Shown here piece after piece: positions 13,717 to 17,125 of a stretch of 17,125 bases of DNA. The stretch is taken from positions 1 to 17,125 of the forward strand of contig CALGTT010000100.1 of assembly GCA_937901485.1 (NCBI GenBank), written 5' to 3'. The stretch is from an uncultured Ruminococcus sp. GTDB lineage: Bacteria > Bacillota > Clostridia > Oscillospirales > Ruminococcaceae. Position 1 is the stretch's first letter; every line of letters begins with the position of its first letter. Made by a program: the position numbers and the translations under genes. The notes beneath the pieces are model-generated. The model saw only the letters and a program-made list of their open reading frames with translations. It did no database searches and was not told the DNA's origin.

Positions 13717-14910
13717 ATGATCGTGATCAAGCTCCTCTATCTTGCACTGCTGATAGGGCTTGCAATATTCTATGTACTATATATTGATTCCTTTGCCCTG
13801 ATCATGCTGATCTGTGCACTCCTTGTACCGATTCTTCTCAAAGGCATCCTGCTCTGGCTGAAATTCAGCAGCAGTGCTGTCCTTACCTGCGATGCCGACA
13901 GCTGTGCTGCCGGCGAATCCGTTCCCATTACGATCACGGTGCGCAGCCGTTCGCCGTTTTCCTTTCCGCAGGCACAGGCGATCGTGCTCCTGCGCCATTC
14001 CTTCGGTTCAGGAACGGAAAAGCTGCGTCTGCGCTTTCCTTTGCAGGCACGCAACCTGACACGCATTACGTTCTACGTCCACGCGGATTTCTGCGGTGCA
14101 ATGGAGCTGACGCTCAAAAAGATCAGCGTTCTCGATTATCTGCACCTTTTTCACACAAATCTGATCGTACGACAGAAACATGCAAGTCTTCTGGTTCTTC
14201 CCCAATGTGTCCGTCTGCCTGTTTTCAACAGCTCCGATCCGGTGTTCAGTCCGGACAGTGATGTGTTCGGCGAACGTCCCGGCGATGATCCGTCACAGAT
14301 CTTCGGATTCCATGAATACGGCATGGGGGACGCTATCAGCCGCATCCACTGGAAGCTCAGCAGCAAATCGGACAAGCTCTTTGTCAAGGAATTCAGTATG
14401 CCCATCCAGAAATCGGTACTGCTTATCCTCAACTACAGCAGCTCGGCACGCGAATCCATGCAGACACGCATCCAGAAAGCAGAAACCTTTCTGACACTGT
14501 TCTATTCCGTTGCCTGTCAGATGCTTGAACAGCAGGTTTTGCCGGAGATTGTCTGGTACGATGAAGCACAGCAGAAATTTGAGATGCTTCGCCCGACTGC
14601 AAAGGGACAGATGACCGATGTCTTCCGTTCCCTTTATGATGCCATCAGCGGCATGGAGCTGGATGTGCAGAGGCTGATGGATGTACTTTCCGGCACATCC
14701 TACTCCTCCCTTACCTGCATCACAAATCACATGCCGAAAATGCTGCTTGACATTGTAGACAAACAGCTCAACGCCAATCAGAAGACCATGCTGTATGTGT
14801 GCGGTCAGGAAGACGACAGCGTGCAGATTTCGGACAACATAGAACAAACCGCCGTTCTGCGGGTTCACTCCGGCAGGATCCAGGAGGATATCCCACAGCT
14901 TCTGATCTGA
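13717..14910 (+). CDS. DUF58 membrane protein
   Basis: 397 aa from ATG 13717; the open frame extends 42 codons further, but that part lies inside the MoxR gene. Two N-terminal hydrophobic segments (about 3-22 and 27-48) place it in the membrane. A beta-rich region follows, then the DUF58 signature at ~195-227: FGFHEYGMGDAISRIHWKLS and KLFVKEF, equivalent to the family's 'GD..R.IDWK...R...L.VKE'. The remaining C-terminal part (230-390) is VWA-like in position, though no complete MIDAS motif was confirmed. It sits between MoxR and a transglutaminase gene, 21 nt before the latter. The trio is widely conserved; DUF58 proteins are thought to work with the MoxR ATPase, but the reaction is unknown. 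Confidence 0.93.
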   Translation: MIVIKLLYLALLIGLAIFYVLYIDSFALIMLICALLVPILLKGILLWLKFSSSAVLTCDADSCAAGESVPITITVRSRSPFSFPQAQAIVLLRHSFGSGTEKLRLRFPLQARNLTRITFYVHADFCGAMELTLKKISVLDYLHLFHTNLIVRQKHASLLVLPQCVRLPVFNSSDPVFSPDSDVFGERPGDDPSQIFGFHEYGMGDAISRIHWKLSSKSDKLFVKEFSMPIQKSVLLILNYSSSARESMQTRIQKAETFLTLFYSVACQMLEQQVLPEIVWYDEAQQKFEMLRPTAKGQMTDVFRSLYDAISGMELDVQRLMDVLSGTSYSSLTCITNHMPKMLLDIVDKQLNANQKTMLYVCGQEDDSVQISDNIEQTAVLRVHSGRIQEDIPQLLI

Positions 14911-14931
14911 GCATTTATTCCGAGGTATATT

Positions 14932-17125
14932 ATGAAACACAACCATTCATCCCATTTCAGCGGGATCAAAATAGAAAATACGCTCTCCATGGCGGTGCAG
15001 GAGCGCAGCCACCAGCGCAATCCCCTCCATCTGCTTCTGATCGCATTCTGCGGCACGGTGGGAGGCATCGGCACATTTCTTACTATGTTCCAGCCGCAGT
15101 GCCACTTTCCCGCACTGCTCCTCTTTCTGGCAATTGGATTTGCCTACTTTGCACTGACAGCATATTTCCCCAGAAAATGGATCCCTATGAAGTGCATCCT
15201 TTTGCTGTGCTATGGCGGAATGCTGTATGTATTCTGGAAACCATTCAGCGGCGGCTTCATTCATATGCTCAACACCATCTATAAGGTCATCTATATGACG
15301 GAATGGGCGCGGTTTACAGTACCGCCCGATATGACGGAACGGTACTGCATGACTGTATTTTTGATTTTTGCGCTGATCCCGATCCTCTATATGCTCTGTC
15401 ATGCGGCAATCAATTACCAGAACTTCTTTCTATGTCTGATCCCCACATTCCCGCTTTCGCAGATCGGATTCTATTATGGTGCAGTTCCGGATCACTTCTT
15501 TGCCATCCTCCTTCTTGCATTCTGGTTCAGCATGGCTGCGGTGCACATGTCCAATTCCGGCACATATCACGGGGATGAGCAGAACAGCTTTCTGCGGCGT
15601 GGGAATACATTCTTCCCCGTCAGCAGTATGCGTTTCATGGTCACGGAAAAGATCGGCGTGATGGTGCTCATATCCGTTATTGTGCTTTGTCTGCTGATCG
15701 GACAGGTGCTCCGGCTTTCCAATTACCGGCGCAGTGAGGACATCAAGGTGCTGCGAAGCAATGTACAGGATTACATGGCTTCTGTCATGCTGAGCGATTC
15801 CGAGGAATCCTCTGAGCTTTGGGAAAGCCTCTGGCCGAAGCAGAAAAAGAAGAACGAACGCATTGTGACCACACTTGGTGAGGAATCAAGACGTGAATTT
15901 GAGAACATCCCGCTTTCCGGACTGACGCTTTCCGATCTGCCGGAGGGCAGACTGTATCTGAAATACCGTGTCGGCGAGATCTATGGCGACAACAGCTGGA
16001 GCAGACCGGAGGACAGCGTGTACAATGCAGAGATCTTCCGCGTATTTGAGGAGATGGGCTATGCTCCGCAGGAATTCCTGCACCCGAATATGCCGTACGG
16101 CTCTGAGATCACAATGACGTTCCGGAATGTCACAGATACGCTGGGACAGTGTGTGCCTTATGCCGCAGAGGAACTGGATGCCCTGCAAAGTCTGCATGAC
16201 AACGCCTATTCTTCCTTTTCTGATACCTACCGCGTGACACAGATGCAGAATTTCGAATCGGTACTGCTTGATACCTATACGGATCAGCTGAACAGTGATG
16301 CGATGCTCCTGGACGGATGCCGTGAGCAGAACCGTGAGGTATTCGAGGAGCTGTGCAGTACAGAACAAAGAGATGTCGTTATGACCATGCTGATGGCAGG
16401 CACGCCGTCACATCCGGAAAAGGCGGCAGAATCGGCTCTTCTGTGTGCTTATGGCTATACTGATTTTGTGCAGGACATAGATCTGCAGATCCCCGATACG
16501 GACGCAATGCAGGCGGTACGCGAGGCTTATGCCTCCATACTGGACAGCTTTTCCGCGGAAACAGCGGATGCTGCGGAAACAATCGCTTTTCTGCAGGAGC
16601 TGCGTGAAACCGTATGCGGCAGCATGACCTACACCCTTGCCCCCGGCAGAACACCGCCGACGGAGGATTTTGTCGAGCATTTCCTGCTCCAGAACAACAA
16701 GGGCTACTGTATGCACTATGCGACTGCCGGTGTCATGCTTGCGCGTATGGCAGGTATTCCGGCGCGTTACTGCGAGGGGTACATGGTGGATCTTGCGCAG
16801 AGTCATTCCCTGAAAAAGCACGGGGATGTGTACAAGCTCAATGTACTTGACAGCAATGCTCATGCATGTATGGAGGTATATATTGCAGGATGGGGCTGGA
16901 TCCCGTTTGAATTCACCTTTGTGGAAGAAGCGCAGCCTGTTACCACAGAGGTAACAGAACCAGCAACCTCTGTTGTAACTTCTGTCGTGACATCCTATTT
17001 GCCGGCAAATACAACGATCACTTCCACCACAATGCCTGCAACTGTACACCCAGTCCCCATGGAACAGAAAAACAACAATGACATCTGGAGGATCGTACTC
17101 TGTGTGCTGGGCAGTACGCTTTTCA
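14932..17125 (+). CDS. Membrane transglutaminase-like protein (TgpA type), 3' end outside window
   Basis: ATG 14932 lies 6 nt after GAGG, and the frame is open to the right edge (731 codons visible). About seven membrane segments span residues 32-261. A large domain outside the membrane follows, and a transglutaminase core at ~580-665 holds Cys593 (KGYCMHYATAGVMLARMAGI), His644 (SNAHACMEVY) and Glu660 (WGWIPFE), which takes the usual Asp/Glu position of the triad. A Thr/Val/Pro linker (~668-708) then leads to the start of another hydrophobic segment (DIWRIVLCVLG) at the window edge. The layout agrees with TgpA/YebA-type proteins encoded after MoxR and DUF58. The likely role is crosslinking or proteolytic-type processing of envelope proteins; the substrate is unknown. 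Confidence 0.92.
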   Translation, partial: MKHNHSSHFSGIKIENTLSMAVQERSHQRNPLHLLLIAFCGTVGGIGTFLTMFQPQCHFPALLLFLAIGFAYFALTAYFPRKWIPMKCILLLCYGGMLYVFWKPFSGGFIHMLNTIYKVIYMTEWARFTVPPDMTERYCMTVFLIFALIPILYMLCHAAINYQNFFLCLIPTFPLSQIGFYYGAVPDHFFAILLLAFWFSMAAVHMSNSGTYHGDEQNSFLRRGNTFFPVSSMRFMVTEKIGVMVLISVIVLCLLIGQVLRLSNYRRSEDIKVLRSNVQDYMASVMLSDSEESSELWESLWPKQKKKNERIVTTLGEESRREFENIPLSGLTLSDLPEGRLYLKYRVGEIYGDNSWSRPEDSVYNAEIFRVFEEMGYAPQEFLHPNMPYGSEITMTFRNVTDTLGQCVPYAAEELDALQSLHDNAYSSFSDTYRVTQMQNFESVLLDTYTDQLNSDAMLLDGCREQNREVFEELCSTEQRDVVMTMLMAGTPSHPEKAAESALLCAYGYTDFVQDIDLQIPDTDAMQAVREAYASILDSFSAETADAAETIAFLQELRETVCGSMTYTLAPGRTPPTEDFVEHFLLQNNKGYCMHYATAGVMLARMAGIPARYCEGYMVDLAQSHSLKKHGDVYKLNVLDSNAHACMEVYIAGWGWIPFEFTFVEEAQPVTTEVTEPATSVVTSVVTSYLPANTTITSTTMPATVHPVPMEQKNNNDIWRIVLCVLGSTLF

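Overview
The window looks like a chromosomal segment of a cellulolytic Ruminococcus (Oscillospiraceae; in the range of R. champanellensis or R. flavefaciens). The basis is two secreted proteins ending in type I dockerins (a GH9 glycoside hydrolase and a GH25 lysozyme), Thr/Glu-rich linkers, strong GGAGG ribosome sites and consensus sigma-A promoters. The species is inference; no rRNA or marker gene is present.

Layout: (1) 2-688, the 3' end of a SpoIID/LytB-like protein with a Thr-rich tail and a strong terminator. (2) 690-1490, no convincing large gene, but a possible small structured RNA, a direct repeat with a 19-bp period and a 27-codon hydrophobic mini-ORF. (3) 1491-1652, tRNA-Ser(CGA) with promoter and terminator. 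(4) 1662-5440, divergent GH25-dockerin (-) and GH9-dockerin (+) genes, with two near-consensus promoters and several TGAACA/TGTTCA elements between them. (5) 5484-11217 (-), a tightly packed operon, in transcription order: HSP90-family ATPase, a 357-aa repeat protein, its 780-aa paralogue with a DUF4026/DUF2314-like C-terminal half, a 123-aa single-pass membrane protein and a 35-aa membrane peptide. (6) 11347-12497 (-), an SseB-like gene broken by one frameshift. (7) 12729-17125 (+), a MoxR ATPase / DUF58 / membrane transglutaminase operon cut by the right edge.

How the genes fit together: the two dockerin enzymes are secreted and should attach to cohesin-bearing scaffoldins, possibly on different cohesins because their dockerins differ. 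The HSP90 operon is the least explained unit. A cytosolic chaperone-type ATPase is translationally coupled to two helical-repeat proteins and followed by two membrane proteins, which suggests a chaperone/adaptor/membrane assembly of unknown purpose. MoxR-DUF58-transglutaminase is a widespread conserved trio, probably for maturation or remodelling of envelope proteins.

All six promoters I could place have a 17-bp spacer and an extended -10 (TGn). Functional assignments come from reading motifs by eye; no database search was run.
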